DNA of 64,000 bases, from the NCBI RefSeq assembly GCF_000499205.1, contig NZ_AWUK01000011.1, positions 1 through 64,000 of the forward strand, read 5' to 3'. Position numbers and translations under genes: made by a program. The notes under the pieces are model-generated. The model was not told the DNA's origin, searched no databases, and saw only the letters and a list, made by a program, of their open reading frames with translations. Shown piece by piece: positions 9,116-17,004 of the stretch (within the stretch, counting starts at the first letter, position 1; each line of letters opens with the position of its first letter). This stretch comes from Paenibacillus sp. MAEPY2. Its GTDB lineage: Bacteria > Bacillota > Bacilli > Paenibacillales > Paenibacillaceae.

Positions 9116-9730
9116 TTAGCGGTTCGCACGATAGCGCAACCCATCTACGAGCAGAGAAATGATATGTTGCACATGTACCGTATCTCCGTTGTCTACTGCC
9201 GTACAGAGGCTCGCGACGGCCCACAGCAATTCGTCTGGTTCGACATCGGCACGTATTTTACCAGCAGTAGTCGCCGTTTCAAGCAAGATTTTAAGAGCTG
9301 GACTTAGTTCCTCTACAAAACAGACTGGCAAAGTCTCGTATGCCGGATCCTTTGAATGTAGGGCCGACGCGAGTCCGCGTTTGGTCGCTATGAAGTCCAA
9401 ATAGCGCAGCATCCATTGCTCTAATGCTTCAACTGGTTCATATTTAGCAGCTAAATCTTCAGCAGCATCTGCGCAAGCATCAATCTCCTGTCGGAAGACA
9501 GCCTCTATGAGATCCGAACGCTGTGGAAAATGGCGATATACCGTGCCGACGCCGACGCCAGCCTTCTCCGCAATCTCCCGAATTGGAGCGTCTACTCCTG
9601 AAGTTGCGAATACAGTCATCGCAGCCCGGAGCAAAGCATGAATGTTGCGCTTTGCGTCAGCTCGTACGGATCGAACCGTGCAGTCGTAAGACTCTGATTG
9701 ATCACTGCGGTCTTCCGTTTTGTCGTTCAT
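9116..9730 (-). CDS. TetR/AcrR family transcriptional regulator
   Basis: 204 residues. The helix-turn-helix at about residues 30-75 reads AAMTVFATSGVDAPIREIAE then KAGVGVGTVYRHFPQRSDLI, a common SRPBCC/hydrolase-associated TetR type; the C-terminal part resembles the TetR_C helical ligand domain. It converges with the alpha/beta hydrolase gene, whose promoter has two 13-bp dyads, and is the only regulator next to it, so control of that gene is inferred. Upstream of its own start there is a TATCCGGATA palindrome at 9793-9802, but not the same dyad as at the hydrolase promoter. Confidence 0.87.
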   Translation of the reverse strand: MNDKTEDRSDQSESYDCTVRSVRADAKRNIHALLRAAMTVFATSGVDAPIREIAEKAGVGVGTVYRHFPQRSDLIEAVFRQEIDACADAAEDLAAKYEPVEALEQWMLRYLDFIATKRGLASALHSKDPAYETLPVCFVEELSPALKILLETATTAGKIRADVEPDELLWAVASLCTAVDNGDTVHVQHIISLLVDGLRYRANR

Positions 9731-9882
9731 TAAGTAGCATCCTCCATAAGTAAATCCCCAATTTATAATAATAGAAATCCTCTATTACTGTATATCCGGA
9801 TAATTGTACTATTAACACTAAAATAAATAAACATCCATTAGATAATCACAATGGAAAATCGAAATAAAAATACGGAAACCTA

Positions 9883-10521
9883 TTGTTTTTTGACTATTGT
9901 CTTACGTTGAAAGATCGCGGCTACAAGGTTGTTGCTTATCCCGTGACGCCGCCACTGATCACGACGGAATCCGTTCGCGGCGGGATTGTGGAAATAAATG
10001 CAAAGTCAGCACACCCCGTTGAAAGCGTAAAGTTTTTGAATGTGCTTAACACGGACCCGGAGATCCGCAATCTGTTTAACTACGGCATAGAAGGTGTGCA
10101 TTATACATTGGACAAGAACGGACAGGTGCTGCTGAAATCTTCTGGAGACAGCTACAACGATCCGGTGTCAGTAGTCGGCTATGAAGGTGTGCAGTATACG
10201 CAAGGGAACTGGTTCATTCTCAAAACGATCGGCGGAACATATCCCGATCCGTTGGATAAGTGGGATCAGTACCGAGCAGCAAACGCAGAATACGTCAAAT
10301 CGAACTTGCTCGGATTCACGCCGAATTTAACCCGTATGTCCATTCAGGTCAACCTCATAAAAATGGTTTGGGAAAAGTACTATCCGAGCCTGATGACAGG
10401 CAGTGTAGATGTGGATAGGGTACTACCCAAATTCTACGAAGAGCTGAAGCAGGTCGGTCTGGACGAGGTGCGGGCGGAAATACAACGGCAGCTCGACGCT
10501 TGGCGTGTTGACCATCCATAG
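9883..10521 (+). pseudogene. C-terminal fragment of a sugar-ABC solute-binding protein
   Basis: 212 codons are open but no ribosome binding site, lipoprotein signal or N-terminal lobe is present. The frame matches the last part of LipO-like binding proteins with the DUF3502 tail: GYKVVAYPVTPPLITTESVR, then HPVESVKFLNVLNTDPEIRN, then the long helical C terminus. Intact members are about 490-540 residues, so more than half is gone. The break falls just after AT-rich sequence at about 9840-9895. It lies next to the mannoside locus, which has its own intact binding protein, so it looks like the remains of an earlier transporter. Confidence 0.8.
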
Positions 10522-10566
10522 AGGAAGTTGATATCCGAAAGTTTCCCTAATTTCACTAATCCCTAA

Positions 10567-10614
10567 TAACCGGTTGTGCCTTCCTTCTATACTGGATGGC
10601 ACAGCCGGTTTGTT
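10567..10614. terminator. Terminator between the relic and the GH125 gene
   Basis: AACCGGTTGTGCC pairs with GGCACAGCCGGTT (one G-T pair) followed by TGTTT. It can serve both sides. Confidence 0.65.
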
Positions 10615-10679
10615 TATAGGTGGAATACGATACGGTTTTCCTCTATATTTCATTAAAAAAATGTAAGGCTTAAAAGGGC

Positions 10680-11960
10680 TTATACAATTCCTTTGTCCAT
10701 CACTTTGCCGATCAGTGTAGCAAACAGACTGTTGGACCAGGCGAACCATTCACGTGAAAAGTCGAAGGGATCATCCGGGTGAAAGCCTTCGTGCATATAT
10801 CCGGTATCCGCATCGGTCCGAACAAGCATATCAATTAATTCTTTGACCTCCTCATCGTTATCTGCTGTCAGCGCCTGCATGGACAATGCCATATGCCACA
10901 CATAACCTCCAGGGGTATGCGGACTGCCGATGCCTCTGGCATGTTTACCCTCGAAATAGAACGGGTTATCGAAGCTGAGGGCAAAGCGGCGAGTGTTCTG
11001 ATAAATTTCATCCTCCACACCCACATAACCAATATAAGGAATAGATATCAGTCCTGGTGTGCCGGCATCGTCCATCAGAGAATAATTACCGTATCCATCC
11101 GTTTCGTAGGCGTAAATTCGGCCGTATTTTGGATGATTCACAATTCCGTAGGTACGAATGCCAAAGTCGATCTCCTTGCGCAGCTTCGCTGCCCGGGCCG
11201 CCAGTCTTTCGTCCTTATAGATTACGCTTGCCATCTCGCGAATATAGTCCAGAATCACTACAGCGAACATGTTGGAGGGAATATTGTAGCCGAACTCACA
11301 GCTGTCATCGCTCGGACGGAAGCCCGACCAGCTCATGCCGGTGTAATTGACAGGCATGCCACGTCCGTTATTGTGCAAAGTCTCCGTATCCTGAAGCGTC
11401 TCCCGGATGAAATGGTACGGTGATTTCTCCCCGTGGTACTGTTCCGTTTCGATAACGTTCACGATAGAGGTCAGTGCCTGGTAGCAGGCCGTATCAAAGA
11501 TATCAGTCTGCTCCGCTTCCTTCCAGTACATATAAGCCAGCTGTACTACGAAGCAGAGGGAGTCCAGCTCGTATTTGCGCTCCCACATCCACGGGTTTAG
11601 ATTACAGTCATCCGTAGCCCGATAATGTTTGTCATTTGCCGTTTCGTTGAAGGCATTGGTGTATGGATCAATATTGACATAGAACATCTGACGGGCAATC
11701 AAGCCGCGGAGAATCCGTTGCAGCGCAGGGTCATTTTTGGCAAAAGGGATATAATGGCGCACTTGCTCCGTAGAATCCCGCAGCCACATGGCCGGGATAT
11801 CCCCGGTAAATACGAAGGTGGTGCCGTCTTCAAGCAGCTTGGTTGTTGTCTCCAGCGTATTCGGGAAGCAGTTGCGGAACAGTTGCTGCAATTTCGGGTG
11901 ATGCGCAAGCCGTTCATCGGCTTCTGTAAGATAAGTAGTAATGGAAGCTGGCATGTTCAT
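10680..11960 (-). CDS. Glycoside hydrolase family 125, exo-alpha-1,6-mannosidase
   Basis: 426 residues without a signal peptide, so cytoplasmic. It is a full-length GH125 (formerly DUF1237) (alpha/alpha)6-barrel enzyme: GDIPAMWLRDSTEQVRHYIP near residue 53, FNETANDKHY near 105, GMSWSGFRPSDD near 210 and YMHEGFHPDDP near 395. Characterised members release non-reducing alpha-1,6-linked mannose by inversion, with an Asp and a Glu in the last two motifs as catalytic pair. The gene is divergent from an ABC importer plus GH130 operon, so it should act on mannosides brought in by that importer. AGGAGG precedes the ATG on the minus strand. Confidence 0.93.
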   Translation of the reverse strand: MNMPASITTYLTEADERLAHHPKLQQLFRNCFPNTLETTTKLLEDGTTFVFTGDIPAMWLRDSTEQVRHYIPFAKNDPALQRILRGLIARQMFYVNIDPYTNAFNETANDKHYRATDDCNLNPWMWERKYELDSLCFVVQLAYMYWKEAEQTDIFDTACYQALTSIVNVIETEQYHGEKSPYHFIRETLQDTETLHNNGRGMPVNYTGMSWSGFRPSDDSCEFGYNIPSNMFAVVILDYIREMASVIYKDERLAARAAKLRKEIDFGIRTYGIVNHPKYGRIYAYETDGYGNYSLMDDAGTPGLISIPYIGYVGVEDEIYQNTRRFALSFDNPFYFEGKHARGIGSPHTPGGYVWHMALSMQALTADNDEEVKELIDMLVRTDADTGYMHEGFHPDDPFDFSREWFAWSNSLFATLIGKVMDKGIV

Positions 11961-12345
11961 AGTCTAACTCCTCCTGTAAAGTTAAGATTAAGGTTGTACT
12001 TCCGCAGAACAATATTTTCATTTGGTTGGCATTCGTAGCAAATGTTTGCATACCTTCCCGATGATCACAATATGTGACTTATGAAGTGTGATAGTAGGTT
12101 CATAATTGACATATTTGCAGCCATGTTCCATCTGAAGATATTCACATCAAGACAAGCTGAAAAGTACTACAGTAACGCGGTTTTACACGCTCTTAACATG
12201 ACAATGCAGAACCTACATATTTACGGTGTCAACTTTGTTTCACTACACTTCGAATTGTAAGCGTTCGCAGTAAGGGGATGAGCAAAAATGCGAAGCCGAT
12301 ACATTATTTTATGTAACGAAAACTACCATAGAGAGGAGTGGGAGA
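11961..12345. promoter_or_regulatory. Divergent control region of the mannoside locus with a cre-like site
   Basis: 385 bases between GH125 and the importer operon. TGTAAGCGTTCGCA at 12256-12269 fits the CcpA cre consensus TGWNANCGNTNWCA at all but one position, and lies about 75 nt before the permease start. GTAGGTTC near 12094 and GAACCTAC near 12213 form a distant inverted pair. No convincing -35/-10 pair was found for either side, which suits activation by the adjacent AraC-type regulator. Confidence 0.5.
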
Positions 12346-13296
12346 ATGAAGGGGAGTCATGCAACAGTATCCTTAAATCCTTCATTGAAGAACAAATCCC
12401 TTGGCAAAAGAATCTGGAAAAATTGGGAGCTCTATCTGTTCATGCTTCCCGCGTTATTGTATTTCCTCGTTTTTCATTACGGTCCGATGTACGGTATTCA
12501 GATTGCTTTTAAGAATTTCGTACCTTCGAAAGGAATTACGGGCAGCGAATGGGTTGGCTTTGACCATTTTGAACGGTTCTTCAATTCCTATTTTTTCTGG
12601 GATCTGCTCTGGAACACGTTCAGCATCAGCTTCTATGAACTCGCTATCGGGTTTCCGCTTCCGATCATTCTGGCGCTGGCCTTCAATGAAGTTCGCAACG
12701 GTCCGTTCAAGAAATCAGTCCAGACGGTAACCTATGCGCCGCATTTCATTTCTGTCGTTGTTATGGCAGGGATGATCATTACCTTTTTGTCGCCGTCCAG
12801 CGGAATGATTGTCAGGTTCATCGAATTCCTGGGCTTTCAACCAGCGCAGTTTCTGACTGATCCAGCTTGGTTCAAAACGGTTTATGTCTTATCTGGCGTC
12901 TGGCAGAGCACGGGGTGGGGAACCATTATTTATCTCGCGGCTCTGTCAGGTGTAGATCCCCAGCTGCATGAAGCAGCCATTATGGATGGAGCAAGCCGGT
13001 TTAAACGGATGCTGCATATCAATCTGCCAACGATCGTGCCCACCATAACTATCATGCTAATCTTGAATATGGGTAATATACTGGGCCTTGGCTTCGAGAA
13101 GATTCTGCTGCTGCAGAATTCGCTCAATATGGAGGCTTCCGATGTAATTTCCACCTATGTATATCGCGCGGGCCTCGTGAACGCCCAGTATAGTTTCTCA
13201 ACGGCTGTGGGATTGTTCAACTCGGTAGTCAACGTGATTTTGCTTGTTACTGTCAACCAGATCGCGAAACGCACCAGTGAGAATAGCCTCTGGTAG
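12346..13296 (+). CDS. Carbohydrate ABC permease, LplB-type
   Basis: 316 residues with six predicted membrane segments. The N terminus (YLFMLPALLYFLVFHYGPMY) and the EAAxxDGA coupling motif (EAAIMDGASRFKRMLHINLP) near residue 207 are diagnostic of the LplB family of complex-oligosaccharide importers. It pairs with the YtcP-type permease downstream and the binding lipoprotein; the ATPase is not encoded here, as is usual when a shared MsmX-like ATPase serves many importers. AGGAG lies 9 nt ahead of the ATG. First gene of the mannoside operon. Confidence 0.92.
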   Translation: MKGSHATVSLNPSLKNKSLGKRIWKNWELYLFMLPALLYFLVFHYGPMYGIQIAFKNFVPSKGITGSEWVGFDHFERFFNSYFFWDLLWNTFSISFYELAIGFPLPIILALAFNEVRNGPFKKSVQTVTYAPHFISVVVMAGMIITFLSPSSGMIVRFIEFLGFQPAQFLTDPAWFKTVYVLSGVWQSTGWGTIIYLAALSGVDPQLHEAAIMDGASRFKRMLHINLPTIVPTITIMLILNMGNILGLGFEKILLLQNSLNMEASDVISTYVYRAGLVNAQYSFSTAVGLFNSVVNVILLVTVNQIAKRTSENSLW

Positions 13297-13312
13297 AAAG
13301 GAGTTGAAGACT

Positions 13313-14224
13313 TTGGTTACTGCGATGAAAGAATCCAGGGGGGACAAGCTGTTTCTGATCAGCACCTATATTTATTTGGGTCTTGCACTGGTGGTAGTTC
13401 TCTATCCACTCATCTATATTCTCAGCGCTTCAATCAGTTCACCCCAGGACGTCAATTCGGGAGCTATGTGGCTATTTCCGAAGAATGTGACATTGGACGG
13501 CTACAAGCTTGTTTTTGAGAACCCGAAGATATGGAATGGCTACTGGAACACGATTATTTACACTGTGGCGGGGACTCTGGTGAATCTCGCCGTTACTTTG
13601 CCGGCCTCGTATGCCCTAAGCAGATCTGATTTTGTCGGGCGCCAGTTGTTCATGGGCCTCATTCTATTCACGATGTTCTTCAGCGGCGGACTCGTGCCGA
13701 CGTATCTGCTGGTCAAGAACCTTGGCCTCATTAACAGTATGTGGGCATTGATCCTGCCAGTGGCCGCTTCGGTTTGGAATATCGTCGTAGCCCGCACCTT
13801 TTTTCAGACGACCATCCCAAAAGAATTGCAGGAAGCAGCGCATATTGATGGTTGCACGAATCTAAAGCTGTTTATCCGCATTATTCTGCCGCTGTCGGCA
13901 CCGATTGTAGCCGTTATGGCTCTGTTCTATGGAGTAAGCCATTGGAACAGCTACTTCCCGTCCCTGATCTATTTGAATGATGAAGCCAAATATCCGCTGC
14001 AGATGGTTCTGCGCCAGATCCTTGTCCTTCAGGAAATGTCGGCCGAAACCACAGGCGCTTCGATCAATGGCGAGGTTGCGACCGCTATGAATAATAAGGC
14101 AGAAACGGCATCGCTGATTAAATACGGAGTGATAGTTGTCTCCACACTGCCCATCGTTGCGGTCTATCCGTTCCTGCAGCGATACTTTGTACAGGGGGTT
14201 ATGATTGGCTCTGTTAAAGGCTAA
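13313..14224 (+). CDS. Carbohydrate ABC permease, YtcP/LplC-type
   Basis: About 303 residues with six membrane segments, and EAAHIDGCTNLKLFIRIILP as coupling-helix motif; the tail QRYFVQGVMIGSVKG is typical of YtcP-type partners. The frame is open from 13244 inside the preceding gene. GAAAGGAG at 13296-13303 points to the TTG at 13313 (9-nt spacing); the first downstream ATG at 13325 is 21 nt from it, so TTG is preferred. It follows the LplB-type gene by 16 nt and forms a heterodimeric channel with it. Confidence 0.9.
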   Translation: MVTAMKESRGDKLFLISTYIYLGLALVVVLYPLIYILSASISSPQDVNSGAMWLFPKNVTLDGYKLVFENPKIWNGYWNTIIYTVAGTLVNLAVTLPASYALSRSDFVGRQLFMGLILFTMFFSGGLVPTYLLVKNLGLINSMWALILPVAASVWNIVVARTFFQTTIPKELQEAAHIDGCTNLKLFIRIILPLSAPIVAVMALFYGVSHWNSYFPSLIYLNDEAKYPLQMVLRQILVLQEMSAETTGASINGEVATAMNNKAETASLIKYGVIVVSTLPIVAVYPFLQRYFVQGVMIGSVKG

Positions 14225-14262
14225 ACGATTAGAAAGTTTATATAACAAGGGAGGAATTATTC

Positions 14263-15873
14263 ATGCAGAACACACGCAAATCATGGAAGCTTCTGCTGTC
14301 TTCGGCTCTAGTTCTTACACTGCTGGCAGGCTGCAGTAATTCAAATGAAGGTGCAGCGAACAACAGCACTGGAGAAGTCACTGTGAATAATGAAGGTTTC
14401 CCGATTGTCAATGAACCCATTACTCTGACGCTTATGGCGCCTGATGTAGGAATTCAGAACTGGGAGAACATGGCGGTGCTCCAGCAGATGCAGGAGAAGA
14501 CCGGCATTAACCTGGAATATAAGAATGCACCGAAGGACAGCTTCGAGACCAAAAAGAATCTGGTGCTGGCCAGCGGGGATTACCCAGATATACTCTATGC
14601 TGCTGGTCTGACGACTGCAGAGCAGATGAATTACGGAGAGCAGGGTATCCTCATTCCCCTGGAGGATCTAATTGAAGAATACGCTCCGAATTTTAAGAAA
14701 CTGCTGGAGGAGAATCCCGATGTCCGTAAATCAATTACAGCACCGGACGGGCATATCTATTCCTTGCCGGTAATCGAACTTAGCCAGCACTGGTACCGCA
14801 ATCCGATGTGGTATAACGGGGACTTCCTCAAGGCGCTGAATATTGACAAGCTTCCCGAAACGACAGAAGAGCTGTATACCTATCTGAAGCGTGTGAAAGA
14901 GGAAGATCCAAACGGCAATGGCAAAGCCGATGAAATTCCGATTTCCTCAGTGACCACACCCGCTGCAAACCTCCGCGATATCCGTACCTGGCTGCTTGGC
15001 GCCTTCGGTATCTATGAAGAAGAAATTTACGTGGATGATGCAGACAAGGTGCATTATACACCGCTTGAACAAGGCTATAAGGAATATTTGACTTATATGA
15101 ACCGCCTGTGGTCCGAAGACCTGCTGGATCATGAGAGCTTCTCGCAGACGGCGGAGCAAAAGAAGGCCAAAGCTCAGAACAACCAGGTCGCTCTTTTCTC
15201 CGACTGGCATGCCTACATGTCCAAGGGCGGAGAGCCATCGACGGCAGATCCGATGTTTGCGCCTGTCCGCAGCGAATCGGTTGCTGCTCCGGCGATTGCG
15301 AAGAACAGAGGAATTACATCTGGCGCCTTTGCCATTACGCAGAGCAATTCCGCCCCGGAGGCCTCTATGCGCTGGGTAGATTATCTCTACTCCTATGAAG
15401 GTGCCATGTTTTTCAATAAAGGGCCGGAGGGTATTCTCTGGGAATACACTGACAAAGAGAACCGGGTCAAGAAGTACTTACCGGTACCAGACGGCAAGGA
15501 AATGGAAGATTACCGGGCAACTCTGACGCCCAACTACGGCATTCCCGCTCCAACCCTGTCCATGGATGATATTAGTAAGGGGCTGAAGACAGATTTTGAC
15601 CTCTGGGTAGAGCAGGAAACCCAGGAAAAGCTTCTCGATAAAGGCGCACGAATTCCGTTCCCGACCTTGTTCTTCACCGTGGAAGAGCAGACCGAAATCA
15701 GCAGTCTTAATTCTGATTTGAGAACATATGTGAATCAGATGGAAGCGAAGTTCATCACCGGTGCCGAGCCGCTTAGTGGTTGGGACAATTATGTGGCGAC
15801 CGTCAAGAAAATGGGCGGAGAGCGTGTAGCTGAAATCAACCAGGCTGCCTATGACCGATGGAAATCCAACTAA
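14263..15873 (+). CDS. Extracellular solute-binding lipoprotein of the mannoside importer
   Basis: 536 residues. A type II signal peptide ends in the lipobox LLAGC with Cys24 as the lipidated residue, then a Ser/Asn/Gly-rich linker and a family-1 binding fold of the LplA type (EPITLTLMAPDVGIQNWENM near 45, EDPNGNGKADEIP near 215, a Ca-binding-like loop). It captures oligosaccharide outside the membrane and passes it to the two permeases just upstream. GGGAGGAATT precedes the ATG. The position between GH125 and GH130 genes suggests manno-oligosaccharide; specificity cannot be read directly. Confidence 0.92.
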   Translation: MQNTRKSWKLLLSSALVLTLLAGCSNSNEGAANNSTGEVTVNNEGFPIVNEPITLTLMAPDVGIQNWENMAVLQQMQEKTGINLEYKNAPKDSFETKKNLVLASGDYPDILYAAGLTTAEQMNYGEQGILIPLEDLIEEYAPNFKKLLEENPDVRKSITAPDGHIYSLPVIELSQHWYRNPMWYNGDFLKALNIDKLPETTEELYTYLKRVKEEDPNGNGKADEIPISSVTTPAANLRDIRTWLLGAFGIYEEEIYVDDADKVHYTPLEQGYKEYLTYMNRLWSEDLLDHESFSQTAEQKKAKAQNNQVALFSDWHAYMSKGGEPSTADPMFAPVRSESVAAPAIAKNRGITSGAFAITQSNSAPEASMRWVDYLYSYEGAMFFNKGPEGILWEYTDKENRVKKYLPVPDGKEMEDYRATLTPNYGIPAPTLSMDDISKGLKTDFDLWVEQETQEKLLDKGARIPFPTLFFTVEEQTEISSLNSDLRTYVNQMEAKFITGAEPLSGWDNYVATVKKMGGERVAEINQAAYDRWKSN

Positions 15874-15889
15874 TGCAGGAGGGATAGAT

Positions 15890-16903
15890 ATGCAAATCAC
15901 AAGACATCCGGATAATCCTATTGTTGTACCGGGCGGCTATGAATGGCGAAAGGTTACGGTTTTCAATCCTGCAGTCATTATTAATAACGGCAAATTTTAT
16001 ATGATTGAGCGCACCGCAGGTTCCCTGACGCCTTGTAAGAATTACCTGGGGCTGCTTGAGAGCGAAGACGGCGTAAACTTTACCCATGTGAGGGATGAAC
16101 CAATTGTGACGCCCGATATGCTGGGATTCCCATATGGCAGTGTACAGGACCCGCGGATTGTCAAAATCGAAGGCACATTCTATTTGAACTATGCCCTGCG
16201 CCCCTGTGCAATGAGCTATTATCCTACAGGAGCAGGCGTACCCTTGCGCTCTATTCCCGAATATCCGGATGGGTGGGGGGAAGAGGAGGGGCATTGGCTG
16301 ACCCGGTCCTCTATTCTGAAGTCGGATAATCTGTTGGATTGGGAGTTTGTGGCAGACACGACACCACTTGATATCAATGACCGGGACAACATTCTGTTTC
16401 CCGAGAAGATAGGCGGCAAATTCGTGCTGCTGCGCCGCCCCGAGGAATATGTGGGAGAAGCCTACGGAACGGATAATGCGGCTATGTGGATAACCTACTC
16501 CGAGGATCTTGTGAACTGGGAAGAGCCGAAGCTGCTCGCCACCGCCGGAAGCCTGTCCTGGGAATCGCGGAAGATCGGAGGCTCTACGCCACCAGTACGC
16601 ACGGACAAGGGCTGGCTGGTGCTCTATCACGGCGTCGATGAGGACATTGTCTACCGCGTGGGGGCGATGCTGCTGGATTTGGAGCAGCCGGAGAAAATCA
16701 TTGCCCGGACAGCTAATTTTATTATGGAGCCAGAGACGTATTATGAGAAGTTTGGGTTCCAGATCCCGAATGTCATCTTCCCGACCGGGAATGTGGTCAA
16801 AGACGGACTGCTCTATATCTATTACGGGGTAACAGATACAGCGATTGCTCTCGCAACGGTTCCTTTGGATGAGCTGGTAGAGCATATCCTCCAGGAAGCG
16901 TAG
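15890..16903 (+). CDS. Glycoside hydrolase family 130 (mannoside phosphorylase or mannosidase)
   Basis: 337 residues, cytoplasmic five-bladed beta-propeller. FNPAVIINNGKFYMIERTAG near 24 and GSVQDPRIVKIEGTFYLNYA near 83 are core GH130 motifs, with the Asp of QDPRI as catalytic acid; IGGSTPPVRTDKGWLVLYHG near 230 completes the site. Family members phosphorolyse beta-1,4-mannosides (including Man-GlcNAc) or hydrolyse beta-1,2-mannosides; choosing between them needs the subfamily-specific phosphate-binding Arg/His residues, which cannot be settled by eye. The frame opens at 15851, but AGGAGGG at 15877-15883 supports ATG 15890. Last gene of the operon, 16 nt after the binding protein. Confidence 0.9.
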   Translation: MQITRHPDNPIVVPGGYEWRKVTVFNPAVIINNGKFYMIERTAGSLTPCKNYLGLLESEDGVNFTHVRDEPIVTPDMLGFPYGSVQDPRIVKIEGTFYLNYALRPCAMSYYPTGAGVPLRSIPEYPDGWGEEEGHWLTRSSILKSDNLLDWEFVADTTPLDINDRDNILFPEKIGGKFVLLRRPEEYVGEAYGTDNAAMWITYSEDLVNWEEPKLLATAGSLSWESRKIGGSTPPVRTDKGWLVLYHGVDEDIVYRVGAMLLDLEQPEKIIARTANFIMEPETYYEKFGFQIPNVIFPTGNVVKDGLLYIYYGVTDTAIALATVPLDELVEHILQEA

Positions 16904-16935
16904 TAGCAAAATAACCACAAAATGAAGCTTAGCTT

Positions 16936-16959
16936 CAAGCATAAGAATTTATATGCTTG
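16936..16959 (+). terminator. Hairpin at the end of the mannoside operon
   Basis: CAAGCATA and TATGCTTG flank an 8-nt loop. It lies between convergent genes but has no T-tract, so it is only a candidate. Confidence 0.35.
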
Positions 16960-17004
16960 GCGCTGTAATGTAAGCTTTCCAGAAAGGGCGGAAGATCCGC
17001 CAAG

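Noticed and set aside
13244..13312. Upstream start of the second mannoside permease
   Set aside because: It would lie within the preceding permease gene; the N-terminal extension is Arg-rich, unlike the family, and the GAAAGGAG site points to 13313.
15836..16942. Long minus-strand open frame (368 codons) over the GH130 gene
   Set aside because: It is antisense to a clear GH130 enzyme with full motifs; the translated sequence is Cys/His/Arg-rich with no family resemblance and no ribosome site.
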